64,000 bases of DNA, taken from NCBI GenBank assembly GCA_039619475.1, contig CM077116.1:373254294-373318293 (forward strand). The letters are read 5' to 3'. Of the stretch, positions 8,213 through 20,110 are shown in pieces. The position numbers and the translations under genes are program-made. Source of the DNA: Icerya purchasi. Its lineage: Eukaryota; Arthropoda; Insecta; Hemiptera; Monophlebidae. The first letter of the stretch is position 1, and the number at the start of each line of letters is the position of its first letter. The notes under the pieces were generated by a model. It was not told the origin of the DNA. It was given only the letters and a program-made list of their open reading frames with translations, and ran no database searches.

Positions 8213-9915
8213 GGTACACTCCACCTCTTACCCCTATTTATTATTCCCATCCAAACACCATCAACTCACTAACACATAACAACTATTATACTATAATCGA
8301 TGCATCAGAAAAGTTTGGAAACTTCCCACAACCAGACACAAACCCTTTCAAAGCATAGCTTCACAATGAATGGAATATCACATCAAGAAGTATATAGGCC
8401 AGTCTAAAAAGTGCCATTCACACAGAAATTACTCCATTTAGGACAAAAAATAGCCACATTTAGAAAAAACATAAAATTTTATATGAAAAAAGACCGTTTA
8501 TCTCCCCAAATAATCTCACTTTAGGTGTAAAACAACGATTTTAGTGTAAAATACACCATCTTCAGCTAAAATCGCATCAATTTTATTATATTCGCCATCT
8601 TAGACATAAAATTTAACCTCTTAGGAAAAATCCTCGCATTTTTTACTATGGACGCAATATTTTAGTTAAATTTGATGACATACATGTGATGTAATATCGC
8701 TAATGATGTTTCCATGTATGTACCCATGTTCCTCTTCTAATGTAACGGTTCACTATCTACCTCCAAACATTACCGTCCTTAACAGAGTTGATGTGGTCGT
8801 TGTAATACATACATGCTTAGTGTACATTATAATTATAAAAATCGTAATGGTACATATGATGACGCCCCCCCTTGCATCTCTCAGTGTGAACATTTAATGA
8901 CTAACATGAATGATATACAACAACTAATTTATGCTCAAACATATCATAACTACCTTGCAATGTGTGCAATGCCAGAGTTAATTACCACGCTTTACACACC
9001 CTGCTTGACGGTGGATACAGTCTGCTTCTTACCAGAGTTTATTATTCTGCACACACAATCATACTTCCAGGAAAGGAAATTTGTAATATACATTACATTC
9101 TTTCTTAATTATAACAAATTAGATATACACTCGCTTTTAGGGTAAAACAACAGTTCAAAGGGGTACAATAACGAAAATATTGTTGAATGAAGGTAAAATT
9201 TGATGAAGACTTCATAAAAGGTGATACAACATAAAAAAATATAGTGATGAACGGTGAAAAATTGTCGAAAAACTGCATATGAGTCGTTCAAACATTAGAA
9301 ATGAAGCGAAATATCATGAATTTGTGAAAAATAGTGTAAAAAGCGTTAAAACATATGAATATTGCGAGGAATGGTGATAATTATCGAAAAACTTCTTAAG
9401 TAGCGTTCAGTCATATGAAATGCTTCGAAATAGTATAAATTGGTGAAAAAAATAGGGCAAAAAGTCCTAAAACATAAGAACATGTTACGAAATAGTGGAA
9501 AAATGTTTACAATTAGTTAGAAAATGATGAAAAATGTTGTAATAGTGATAAAGCATAAGAAAATTGTAAAAGAAGAAAACGTTTACACTGTCAAATGAAA
9601 AAAGAATCTATCATATATCTTTAAAGTTAAGCAAAATAAAAAGACTCTGCATACTTAACTAAACAGTTAAATAATATTGATTCGTCTGTTCAACATAAAG
9701 AGCGAGAGGATTTAATACAAACTGGAGTTTGGAATATATTAACAACAATAGTAAAATTGGAATTTTAAGTTTATGGAAAATAAAAACAAAAATGTATACA
9801 TATGAAAATATTTATTATATTATATAGATTACATTAATTTGTATGAAACAATGTAAAAAGATTTTTTGAAAAATAAAAATACATCTATGAATACGAAAAA
9901 TACGTCTTTATTTAA

Positions 9916-10773
9916 TTACATATAGTGCATATTACGCCAACTGACTGCGTCACATCTGTGAGTATTATTATGTTCGTAATCGGTATTCATGGGATCGAGA
10001 CATGACCAGCATACAAATTTCGCTTTCGGCGACTGGATCCGCAACAATCGACTGAATTTTTTTATCCATGCGAATTGATAATTTCCATTAGATTCCCAAT
10101 ATAATATGTTTGTGTGATGTTTATGATTTAACAAACTGTGATTTTTTCGGAAGGCGTACACGACTTTTATTTTGTAGTTGAATGTACTTTGATCTGTATA
10201 GTCGGTTTCTATCAGCTTGTATAAGTTGATTGGTACAGCGTTTATTCTTTCAAACGTTTCAATATCAGCCAGCGATTGGATCGGTAAGTGAATAAAGCTG
10301 AAATCGTATACTTTCTGTAGAATATTGTACTGCCACATCGATGACGGTTTTGATGTAAATTTTGCTAAAACTGCATACATGAAACTATTTTTATTTTCTG
10401 GATCGTTAGGGTCTTTAACATAGACGACTGCTTTTCGGTTAAATATTTCTTTGGGTAATTCCAACATTGTTGTGCTATATTCTTTTTCATCATGTACCAA
10501 AGGTACTTGCGCTAACGACGGAGTTTGCAAATCTTGTGTCATTACCGGTGATGCTAAAGGTGTTGATGTAGCCAATGGAATGAAATCTGAGAATGAATGT
10601 AGCGAAGGCCCTTGTAATGATGTTTCTTCTGCTGGTGGTGGTGGTGGCGGCATATGTATATTATGTATATTTGGAAAATCGTCCGGAAACATTGCATTAT
10701 CATTATCATTTACGAAAAAATTTTGAATGAAATCCGCGACATTATCGACATTCGATTCGGTATTGTTATTCAT
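9916..10773 (-). CDS. Gene B, right copy (285 aa)
   Basis: It is identical at protein level to the copy at 5153-6010, including the MNNNTES leader, the six-proline run and the CX2C...H...C finger at 255-274. It reads towards the palindrome centre from the other side, so the two gene B copies face each other across the spacer. The AATAAA signal on the minus strand is at 9907-9912. Both copies being intact argues against an old duplication without selection or gene conversion. Confidence 0.8.
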   Translation of the reverse strand: MNNNTESNVDNVADFIQNFFVNDNDNAMFPDDFPNIHNIHMPPPPPPAEETSLQGPSLHSFSDFIPLATSTPLASPVMTQDLQTPSLAQVPLVHDEKEYSTTMLELPKEIFNRKAVVYVKDPNDPENKNSFMYAVLAKFTSKPSSMWQYNILQKVYDFSFIHLPIQSLADIETFERINAVPINLYKLIETDYTDQSTFNYKIKVVYAFRKNHSLLNHKHHTNILYWESNGNYQFAWIKKFSRLLRIQSPKAKFVCWSCLDPMNTDYEHNNTHRCDAVSWRNMHYM

Positions 10774-12012
10774 ATTCGATTATTATTGTAATATTTATAC
10801 TAAAAAAATGAGAGAAAATAAGAGCGAAAAGAATAACGTGCAATAAGAGAGAAAAAAAACAGAAAATAAAGAGCGAACGAAAAAGAGAAAAGACGTAGGA
10901 AATTACAGACTTTATCGTTCTTGAGAATATTTTAATAACGCGTGAAGAACACAGCTTCAACAAATTCCACACATTTAACATAACACTAATACTGCCTGCA
11001 CGATCAGATCCGTTCGACATTCGAGCTCGAAGCATGCCTTTGAAAAGGGAGGGTTGCACCAGAAAAAACCACATTCCTTTGGTGAAAGTTGGATGCATGT
11101 GTGTCTGAACGAAGTTTGCAGGTGTTCTTTGGGTTATATGTGTGTGTATGTGTGTGTAGGTGTGTACATGTGAGTCTGTTTCTACAAAAGATATGAAAGG
11201 GAAGAACCTGTTTCAGCAGACTCTATAACATTGTCGCACGATCTAATACAACGGTGTGGCAACATGCATGTAAGGTTATGAGCGACGCACATTTACGCTA
11301 CGATAGTGAGCATACATATTGTAGAAAAAATACAAAATTATGAACGGTCGGAAGAAATGGTCAGAAACGAAAAAAATATACTTCGGCTATTTCTATAATA
11401 TTTAGGCTCAAAAAAAAAAAAATATTTAGAGAACGTTTAGAGTCAGAGGTTGTATCTTATAAACAGATGAAAACTCTCACAGCTGCGGAAATACGTGATG
11501 TACGTGAAAAAGTATAACAGTTAAATTCGCTTATTACACACAAAAAAATAAAAAAATGGTGTATTACAGACAAAAATCTAATTTTTTAATCTAAACAGAT
11601 ATGAACAAATTATGTGGAAATATATTCGAAAATTAAATAATTATATATACATTATACTCGACTGGTTCAGATTTTTGAAAATTTCGTCATTACCAGTACT
11701 TTAAGTTAAGAGGGGGAGAGAAGGATAGATCGCTAAATAAATTAAATAAACGGAAATCGGAAAGGATCGGAAAAAGATTAAAAATAATTAGCAAAAATAT
11801 ATACAATATGAGAATGAATAGATATTGAGGGAAAAAATATATACAAAATATATACAAAACAGTATTTACATGTGTATAAAAATATATTTAAAAATTTTTA
11901 AAGAAAACATAAAAACGAACGGTCTGAAAAAAAAATATATATGTACAAATACACACAAAAATATACAGAAAAAATATACAAAATTGTTAAAAACGATCGA
12001 ATTAATGAATTT

Positions 12013-13017
12013 TTAATCTGCGCGAATTGTACGTTGGCAGTCGATACAATCTTTTACTTTCATACAATTTCGAGTACTATGCAGAAATATATCGTCATCG
12101 AAATAATATTCTTCATCATTCTCATGTTCAAAACATGGTAGAAGTGATTTTATCGTATCATCCTGTTTTAGTCTATCTGGTAAAAATGTATAAATGTCTC
12201 CAACACAACTTGGAAATAACGTAATTATCATTTCTTTGGTGGTTGTAATGAACAACTGACTTAAATCATTTATATTGAGATTATTCATAAGCTTCAGCGG
12301 ACGGATGACATGATCGTACCATGCCTTCATCACCATAACGTTTTTCACCGCACAATGAAAACTATCATTCTCATTATGGTGTTTACAAGTTATCAAATTG
12401 CTTATACCAAAATACTCTTCATGTAGATTCTCAATACTAGATAATCGAAAGACTTGATCCATATTAACGATTTCGTAGTCTAAATCACGCAACAATTCAG
12501 ACTTTTCGTTAAGTTCCATTAGTGTAAGTTTAGCATATACTGTTAAAACATATACGCGAGCCCTCGGTTTTTGGGACAATATCGTGAATATATCGCGTGC
12601 GATGAATATTTCTTCACGACAGGGAAATAATGAAGGATTCTTCAAGTAATAACTCACTGAAGAACATTGTAAATGTGGCATTTTTGATGCATGCCATGCT
12701 CTGCTTGGCTTATACAACGTATGCAAACACTTCCCTCCAGACATATCAATCATTGCTAGTTCAGTTACTCGAAACCCATAATCACAATCTATATGGACGC
12801 TGATATCTACAAAATATTCCGCTATATCCACTTGTTCTGATAATAATACAGGACCAACGATTTTACGTACAAGGGATGTTGATTGTTCTGATGTATAACC
12901 ATCATCATTTTGCGGTGTTGGAGGTGAAGAAGACGTATGCGAGTCGCTATCACTCGAAAAGGAATTCTGAATAAATTCGTCGGTTTTAATATCAATCGAT
13001 TCGGTATTGTTATTCAT
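12013..13017 (-). CDS. Gene A, right copy (334 aa)
   Basis: It is identical at protein level to the copy at 2899-3903. It shares the same leader, the same exonuclease-like pattern with Ser in place of the catalytic Glu near residue 73, and the HCAVKN motif at 221-226. It lies upstream of gene B on the minus strand, with the leader cassette of gene B between them. The start is chosen by the same argument as for the left copy. Confidence 0.75.
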   Translation of the reverse strand: MNNNTESIDIKTDEFIQNSFSSDSDSHTSSSPPTPQNDDGYTSEQSTSLVRKIVGPVLLSEQVDIAEYFVDISVHIDCDYGFRVTELAMIDMSGGKCLHTLYKPSRAWHASKMPHLQCSSVSYYLKNPSLFPCREEIFIARDIFTILSQKPRARVYVLTVYAKLTLMELNEKSELLRDLDYEIVNMDQVFRLSSIENLHEEYFGISNLITCKHHNENDSFHCAVKNVMVMKAWYDHVIRPLKLMNNLNINDLSQLFITTTKEMIITLFPSCVGDIYTFLPDRLKQDDTIKSLLPCFEHENDEEYYFDDDIFLHSTRNCMKVKDCIDCQRTIRAD

Positions 13018-15359
13018 GTTTGATTACTGTTTTTTTAACTTTCTACTAAAAAATAGAAAATTATTACTTTTACCGTTACAGTAAATTTTTAATAATGCGT
13101 GAAGAACACAGATTCTACAAAATGAACACGTTTAACATAAAACTAATACTGCCTGCACGATCAGATCCGTTCAACAATCTACCTCAATGCATGCCTTTGA
13201 AAAGGGAGGGTTGTACCAGAAAAACCACATTCCTTTGGTTGTAGAGGTGTTTGAAAGACGCTGTCAAGGGGAGATGAAGATATGTGTGTTTGAGTGTAGG
13301 TGTGTACATGTAAACCGTTTTCTACAAAAGATATGAAGATGAAGATCCTGTTTCAGCAGACTCAATAACATTGTCGCACGATCTAATACAACGGTATGGC
13401 AACATGCATGTAAGGTTATAAGCGACGCACATTTACGCTACGATAGTGAGCATACATATTGGAGAAAAAATATAATACGAAAGATTTCGAAAAAAAAAAA
13501 ATGTTAGAGTTAGAAAAAAAAACAACAAAAAAAAATGAAATATTCTTAAACTAATAGAATTGAAAAAAGTTATTATGAATGATATGAGATCTAACGGTAG
13601 CAGATGAGTGTGTGCGAATGGATGGTGCGCTTTTGTGGTGGTTGTGACGATCAAGGAGTATGTGGAAAAAATATAAAAAGTATGTACAATCAGTAAATTG
13701 ATTGCAAAAAGGTAGAAAGGTTTAAAGGTTACATTTGCTTATTTATTAGTAGAAAAGATGCATGGACGCCTTAAATTAACCTTCTGCAAAATGAATGAAA
13801 TAACGGTACATCATTCAAGCTGGTTTTCATCGGGAGAGATTGTCCATTTTCACCATGCTTTCTAGAAAAGGTGTATACATGTCGTGAATTTGTATGTTGT
13901 AAAAGGTCGTAAATAACGGTACATGACAGGCGCTTCAATAATGATACAAACGACTGTTGAGGCGGGCGGAGACATCTTAGACTGTGGAGCAGCGATTGAA
14001 TTTCTCGGAAATGTCGAGATCAGTGTTCGATGACGTTGATGTCTATTTTTTTATGTGCATGTGTGTGTATTTGAACGAGTCTAAAAAAATATTCTTCTAG
14101 CGAATAACGGTAAATAGCGGGGGAGTATTGAGCGGTCAAAGGTTGATAGAAAGACGAGACGAATACACGAAGAGGTTGACTATACCTGGAAAAGGACGAT
14201 TAATGTTTGTAGCAACAATATCGTCAATGAAAATAATAGTTCCTTCGTTTAATAATTATACTGAGATGTGTATAATATTAAAATTAGTTACGATGTTGAT
14301 AAAAATTATTTAGTGCCCTGAGATTTTCTCTATCAAAATGTTAAAAGATGTAAAGTATGTAAGACGGGGTGAATGTGTCAGAAAAATAATAGCAGTAAAA
14401 ATAATTAAAGATCGATAATTAAAAATTAAATATAATAACTGTGTGTGGTATATGTGTGGGTCTGATGTGATATGCTCCCGCGGATAATACAAAAAAAAAA
14501 AAAATGGTCACGATTAATAAGGAACCTATCTGTGAGTGTGACAATATGGCGTGTATGTAAGTCTGTGAGGAGTTGAAAAATAAATAAAACATATTATAAT
14601 TGTTAGGGAAACGTGTATGCATGGAAATGGATGTCGTGCAAATAAAAAAAAAAAAAAATGTACGAACGGCAAAAAAATTTCAAAAGACTTTTTGGAAAAA
14701 TAATCTAACAATAATATACAATAATTGATAGTAAAATGGGTGTTGGAGGCAACGTCTACACTTCTGCGAGAGTTGATTGTTTGACTGGGTCTAGAACATT
14801 TATTATGAAAGAATTGTAATTTGTGTAGGATGAATAGGGGATGGTGAGGGAAATTATGAAACCGTGTTAAATAAAATTATACTCGATTTCATTTTTGAAT
14901 ACATATGTCTTGAAAAAAATTATGAACGTTCGGGAGAAACGATCAGAAGCGAAAAAAAAATATAGTTAGAATAATTCCATAATACTTGGAGTTGAAAAAG
15001 TTATTATGAACGGTATGGGAACTAACGACAGCAGATGGGTGTGCGGGAATGGACGGTGTGCATTCATAGCGGTCACAGAAAAAAATAATTACCTCTCAAT
15101 ATGAGATGACGGATGCGTTGGGAACGTCGATCGGGGGTTTAATGGTTGTAGTAAAAGTAAATAGAATGCGATATATTCGATATTAAAACAACGGAATCGA
15201 TCGGAAAAGAGGATGGAAGGGGTAAAGGAGACTAAGGATATTTTAGACTATAGAAATAATTGATTTGTTAATTTATAAATGTTTTGGATAACCGGTTAGG
15301 TTTAGACAACAGAGCAGTGATTGGGTTATTATGTGAAAAAAATAATAATTAAAAAAAAG

Positions 15360-16120
15360 TAATCGCGATAGTATAAACGGACAACACGTGCAGGGGATCT
15401 GCGTGTGCGCTTTCGCGGAGAATAAGGTTATGTTAGATATATGCGCGGGATCGGGACGAGCGCTTTAGCATATGGTAGTAAGATCGGAGAATCAGGAAAA
15501 TAAAAAATATGCTTCGGCTAATTTTATATTATGTATACTTAGGCTTTGAAATATTAAAGAAATAATCGCGGTATCGGGAACGGAGCGCGTGTGTGCGCGG
15601 GATATCGCGGTGGAGATCGGGGTATGCGTGGGATCGGCGTGTGCGCTTTTGCGGCGGAGAACGTTATATTGGATATATGCGCGGGATCGGGACGTGCGTC
15701 TTGGCATATGGCAGTAAGATCGGGGAATCGGGAAAATTAAAATTTAGACTTTGAAATATTAAAGAAATAATCGCTGTATCGGGAACGGAGCGCGTGTGTG
15801 CGCGGGATATCGCGATGGACATCGGAATATGTGTGGGATCGGCGCGTGCGCTTTCGCGACGGCTTACGTTATATTGGATACATGCGCTGGATCGGGATGC
15901 GCGTCTTGGCATATGGCAGTAAGATCGGGGAATCGGGAAAATAAAAAAATTATACTTAAATTAATTTTATAAAAAATAAAACGCAGTATCGGGAACGGAG
16001 CGCGTGTGTGCGCGGGGGATATCGCAGTGGAGATCGGAATATGCGTGGGATCGGCGCGTGCGCTTTCGCGACGGCGACCGGAGCGTGCGCGAGAACGAAA
16101 TATACGTGTGAGAGGTGTAA
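15360..16120 (-). repeat. GC-rich tandem repeat array at outer end of right arm
   Basis: This is the mirror of the array at 1-560, with units marked by GGCATATG and GATCGGG words. It continues past the mirrored part with an extra partial unit at about 15,913-16,110 (GCGCGTGTGTGCGCGGG, GGGATCGGCGCGTGCGC). The sequence then changes into a different G-rich tract. Confidence 0.8.
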
Positions 16121-16129
16121 CGGAGGTGT

Positions 16130-16690
16130 TGGGTTAGATTTACGCTTTAAATAATATATTGGGGTTAAATTTTGGAATTTTCATACTTAGGCCCTGAATT
16201 TTGAAAAAAAATTGCAGTACCATAGCAGGACTGGCGGGGTCAGCGGAGACTTGGGTTACTTTCGGACATTAATTATTATACTTATGTTAATTAATAATCG
16301 GTTCGGTTTATCGGAGACGAGTGTGACGCGTACGTGGGAATTTCGGAGAAATTTGGGGAACTTGGGGGAACTTTCAGCACCTGGACACTAATTGGGGTTA
16401 CTTGCGCCCCCGAATAACACTTTGGACAGTTTATTGACCTCTGGACACTGTTTGGACGTTCGGTTTATCGGAAATGAGCGGGAACCTGCGGGGGAAACTC
16501 GGAGGAATCGGGGGAAACTTGGGTGAATTTTGACCACCTGGACATGAATTTGGGTGAATTTTGTGTTCGGATTACCGGTCTGGTGTGAATTTTCGGCTCC
16601 GGGACAGGAATTGGGGTTCGGATTAGCGGAACTGCCAGTTCCTGTATTTACAGACTACTGTCCTTTATTCTGGAGTTCGGAGTTCCCCAG
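16130..16690. repeat. G-rich degenerate repeat tract flanking the palindrome
   Basis: Beyond the terminal array the sequence is G-rich with loosely repeated words: CGGTTTATCGGAGACGAG near 16308 and CGGTTTATCGGAAATGAGCG near 16461, with CACCTGGACA, ACTTGGGGGAA and GGTGAATTTTG recurring. A unit of about 150 bases is suggested. An open frame of 112 codons at 16554-16892 runs through it but looks compositional. Confidence 0.5.
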
Positions 16691-16694
16691 TATG

Positions 16695-16745
16695 CCCCTA
16701 GAGGATTATTATTACTACCATTACCATTGTTATTATTATTTGTTG
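16695..16745. repeat. TTA/ATT-rich microsatellite remnant
   Basis: Interrupted ATT repeats (ATTATTATTACTACCATTACC and following) lie a few hundred bases beyond the recognisable C-terminus of the R4/Dong-like LINE. Dong-type LINEs are known to insert into TAA repeats, so this could be the target, but the element end is not visible. Confidence 0.35.
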
Positions 16746-17079
16746 TTTTTTAATTACAGTTTTTTAACTGCACTCTTATTGATAATGCGACTATTATCAA
16801 ATTATATTTTTAATTATACCGATGTGTATTTCCTGCTATCAGAAGAACTACCTTTTATTTCCCCTAGTTTCCACGTTTGCTTTTTGCTTTAATTCTTCAT
16901 ATTTTTTAATTTTCTCTTCATATGTGTTATGTTTTTGCTACTCACTATTGCTATATCTATAATTAGGCCCAGTTTGCGTTTGTTATTTATTAATAATATA
17001 AAGCTGGCCCTTTATATTTTATTGTCTTGATTGTTAATATTGTTTGTAGTACAGCTTACTTTATTTATTTTCAAGGACT

Positions 17080-18860
17080 TTTTCTGGCTTACATTTATAA
17101 TATGGTAGTCTCTTTTCAGTTAAATAATGCTTAATAGCTAGTTCCCGGTATATAAGCTCAACTACATCATCACATCTTTTTATGTATAAAATTCTTGCGC
17201 CATTTTTCGCCATCCTCCCAATGAATGGTGTATTTTCTCCTTCTTTACCACATGTTCTGCATTTATCTACAGCCTTTGCATCTTAATATATATTTTTTAT
17301 AATTGTGCGTTTTTAACACCTGATCCTGCATAATCATTAGGAAACCTGTGTTTTTAGAAACAGTTCTTCTTCTTTACCCACCTATTTGGGGTATGCCTGT
17401 CTATGTATTCTTCTGACAAGTCTTTTACATGTTTTCCGTGCAATGCTTTAGATTTTCATTGATCTATCAAGTTTATTTGGTATCTTCCTGCCCGTTCATT
17501 ATTTAAATTTAATGACATGTTATCTTTATCTAATTTTAATATTGTTTTAGGCAATACATGATTGTTTTTTTTTTGTAAAGATAGTGTCTCAATTTTTCTA
17601 TTTCGCTTATTCTTAGATTTTTCGGAATGCAACAGTCCTCTTTCTCTTCCCTCTCTCTTTATATAAATTCTTTCAATTGGCGCTCCCGGATGATGTATTC
17701 TGGCGTTTGTTAATCTGGCCTTTATATTTATATTCTCAATATTAGTTTTTGACCACTTCGCTATTCCGAATGAATATGTTAACACGGGTGTAACACACTG
17801 TATCATTGTATAGACTTTTTAGCTGTGTTTAGATTTTTAACCGGTCTATACGAATTCTTTATACACATACTTTGCTGGATTCTTATATATTTATATAATT
17901 CATTTTTTTCCATTGCTTTTATACATTCTCCTTCCGTTCTAGTGTATAACTCTTCTTTTTTTTTTTTTTTTTTTTTTCTTCTTACTGTGCTATTTTTCCT
18001 TATTTTCATGGTTCTACATTTATTAGTTCCGAACTTCATTTTCATGTCCGTTGTAAACATTTCTGTAACTCTCAGTAAGTTACTAATACCATTTCAATTA
18101 TTTGAATATAATTATATTTAATTTTCCTATCCACTTTTATATCCAAATTTTGTTAAAGTTAGCATTATTTATAGTGCGTTGAAAAGCTGAACAAAACCAT
18201 AATCGATTTCAACTGTGTCTATTTGGTAAATACCTTTTTTTATTTTAATGTTTATCGCGTCTTGATCTTCTACTTTGATAATCAACATTGTTTTCCATTT
18301 AACAACGGTATTATTTATAAGCATTTTAATTATTCTGTCACATATATATTTTATATAATTTTAACACCTCAATTAGCCAAATATGTGGAATCATACGCTT
18401 GTTGATAATCTATATAAGCTGTATGTATGTTATTATTTTTCTTCAGACCTTGTGTTATTATTAATTACTTCGTCTATTGATAATTGTTCTTTACACCCAC
18501 AAGTTCCGGCTCGACACCCTTTTTGTTCCTCTGCTAGTACGTTATTCTCAGAACAGTGCTGTTGTATTATCCATGAGGTCGAAAACTTATATAATGTACA
18601 CAAACATGTAATCGGCCTATACTTATCTGAGCGCATAGTTTCTTCACCGTTTGGAATCCGATATGCAATATCTTCCGAAAGGAATTCCGGGATATTCTGC
18701 GGATTTTACAGAAGAAGCTGTTAAATATTCTTGCATAGCTGCTGTAAAATATGGTGGACATTTTTTTAATCAAAAATTATGTATCCCATTTACTCTTGGT
18801 GTCCTCCAATTATTAATCCTATTTACACAGCATTTTTAATATCATTATTAGTTTATTTAA
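17080..18860 (-). pseudogene. Reverse transcriptase of the R4/Dong-like LINE, broken
   Basis: Reading along the minus strand: NGIHNF-stop-LKK near 18800 (a stop where the family has Trp), IPNGEETM then DKYRPITCLCTLYK at about 18636-18575, ILAEEQKGCR-type motif near 18535, AYIDYQQAYDS (motif A with catalytic Asp) near 18400, IKKGIYQ (motif B) near 18235, MKFGTNKCRTMKI near 18045, TPVLTYSFGIAKWSKTN at about 17790-17740, HHPGAPIERIYIKREG near 17680, HVKDLSEEYIDRHTPNRW near 17420 and a C-terminal CRTCG/GENTPF-like remnant near 17240. At least six frame changes or stops interrupt the frame. The YMDD-like catalytic box could not be read clearly. Confidence 0.75.
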
Positions 18861-20110
18861 TTATTTTTTTCCGCTAATTTTTTTTTCATTTTTTTTTTTT
18901 TTTTGTCTATCCTGCATTCTCATTATATATCTGCTCAGTTTCCCGCACTCACTTTTCCAATACCTTTCGACTTCACTTTTAATAGATTGTTCCGACACTT
19001 ACTGTTTTTGGATGCTTATTTCCGAGTATATTTTCATAAAATTCTTTTTGACTTCTTTTAAAGAACATATTTTGATTTATTCCTTTTCCTAGGTTTTCTT
19101 ATATTTCCTAACCCTTATATATATATATATATTCAGTTTCTGTCTTATCCAAGTACTCATCTGCACTCTTATTTTCTTCTTCAAATTCAGAGTGTACTTT
19201 AAATTTCCCTTTCACGTATTTAACTGATTTAATTATACTTTTACTTTTATTTCCCCTTTTATATTCATATAAGAGCGCAATAAGCACTCTTGACTCTATA
19301 ATTTTTCTTTTTATTCTGTTTTGCCATGCGGCGGCTGATTTTGTATTAATTTTTCATTTTCTTTTTGTTATATACTTTACCCTTTTTATTCTGTATTTGT
19401 GATATAATTATTTTGGCAACTGTTAGCGCCGCTATATAATGAAGCTATGGATCCCCTCAAAATCGATGTCTTATCAGTTGAAACGAGTATATATTTTATT
19501 CGAATACTTCTATAGCTATGGTTAACTTTCTTGCAATATTTTGCATATAAGGTTTGTTTGTAGGTGATATCTCTCCATATTTTAGTATTATATTTTCTGA
19601 TTCTTCATAAAAATTTCTATTCTCAGTATATTCTCATTTTCTTCCCACATGTGTTCCATCATTATTTTTATTGGTTCTTGATTTATTACATTTTCACTTC
19701 TACTATCATCCAGATAATGTCCGTTCTATTTTGTTCCGCATCCACCTCATTTTCATTTTTCAACGATAGATACTCCGTTTTTTATTTGTTCCATCCTTCG
19801 AACCACTATCGTTTCCTTCCGTTTAATTGTGTTCCAATTTGATCGGCCGATCGTTAAAATATTACAGTCCTTTTTTTTAAATTCTTCGAAGAATTTTTTC
19901 CATTACCCTATTTTATTGATCTCGCCGTTTGTAACCATACAGCAATGCATTAATCACTTCTGACGTTGTTTTTTGACACCAACCTGAATGGTCTCTTGTA
20001 CATTCTGAAGAGCAACTTTTAACCTTTGCTTTTCCGTTACTCCTAGCTTGTTGTTTTATTTCGGATTTTTGGGAGTGTGCAAAAACCTCTTTAGACATTT
20101 CCTCCTGTCT
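17080..20110 (-). mobile_element. Degenerate R4/Dong-like LINE, minus strand
   Basis: Across about 1.8 kb (18860 to 17080) the minus strand shows the reverse-transcriptase and C-terminal motifs of the R4/Dong group in correct order, broken by stops and frameshifts. The stretch 18860-20110 is in the right place for the N-terminal region, but only scattered similarity (for example near 19913-20098) is visible and the 5' end is unclear. The copy is old and inactive. Confidence 0.7.

Larger units (their letters stand above)
8213..15926 (-). repeat. Right arm of the giant palindrome
   Basis: This is the reverse complement of the left arm, with gene B and gene A on the minus strand. Beyond the base that pairs with position 1, the right side continues with a further partial copy of the terminal tandem repeat to about 16,110, so the palindrome probably extends left of this window. 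The microsatellite near 11141-11160 is one 10-base unit shorter than in the left arm, and the C run at 8865-8871 is one base shorter than its left partner. Confidence 0.95.

Noticed and set aside
16554..16892. 112-codon plus-strand frame
   Set aside because: It runs from the degenerate repeat into an ATT-rich microsatellite. Tyr and Leu runs reflect composition.
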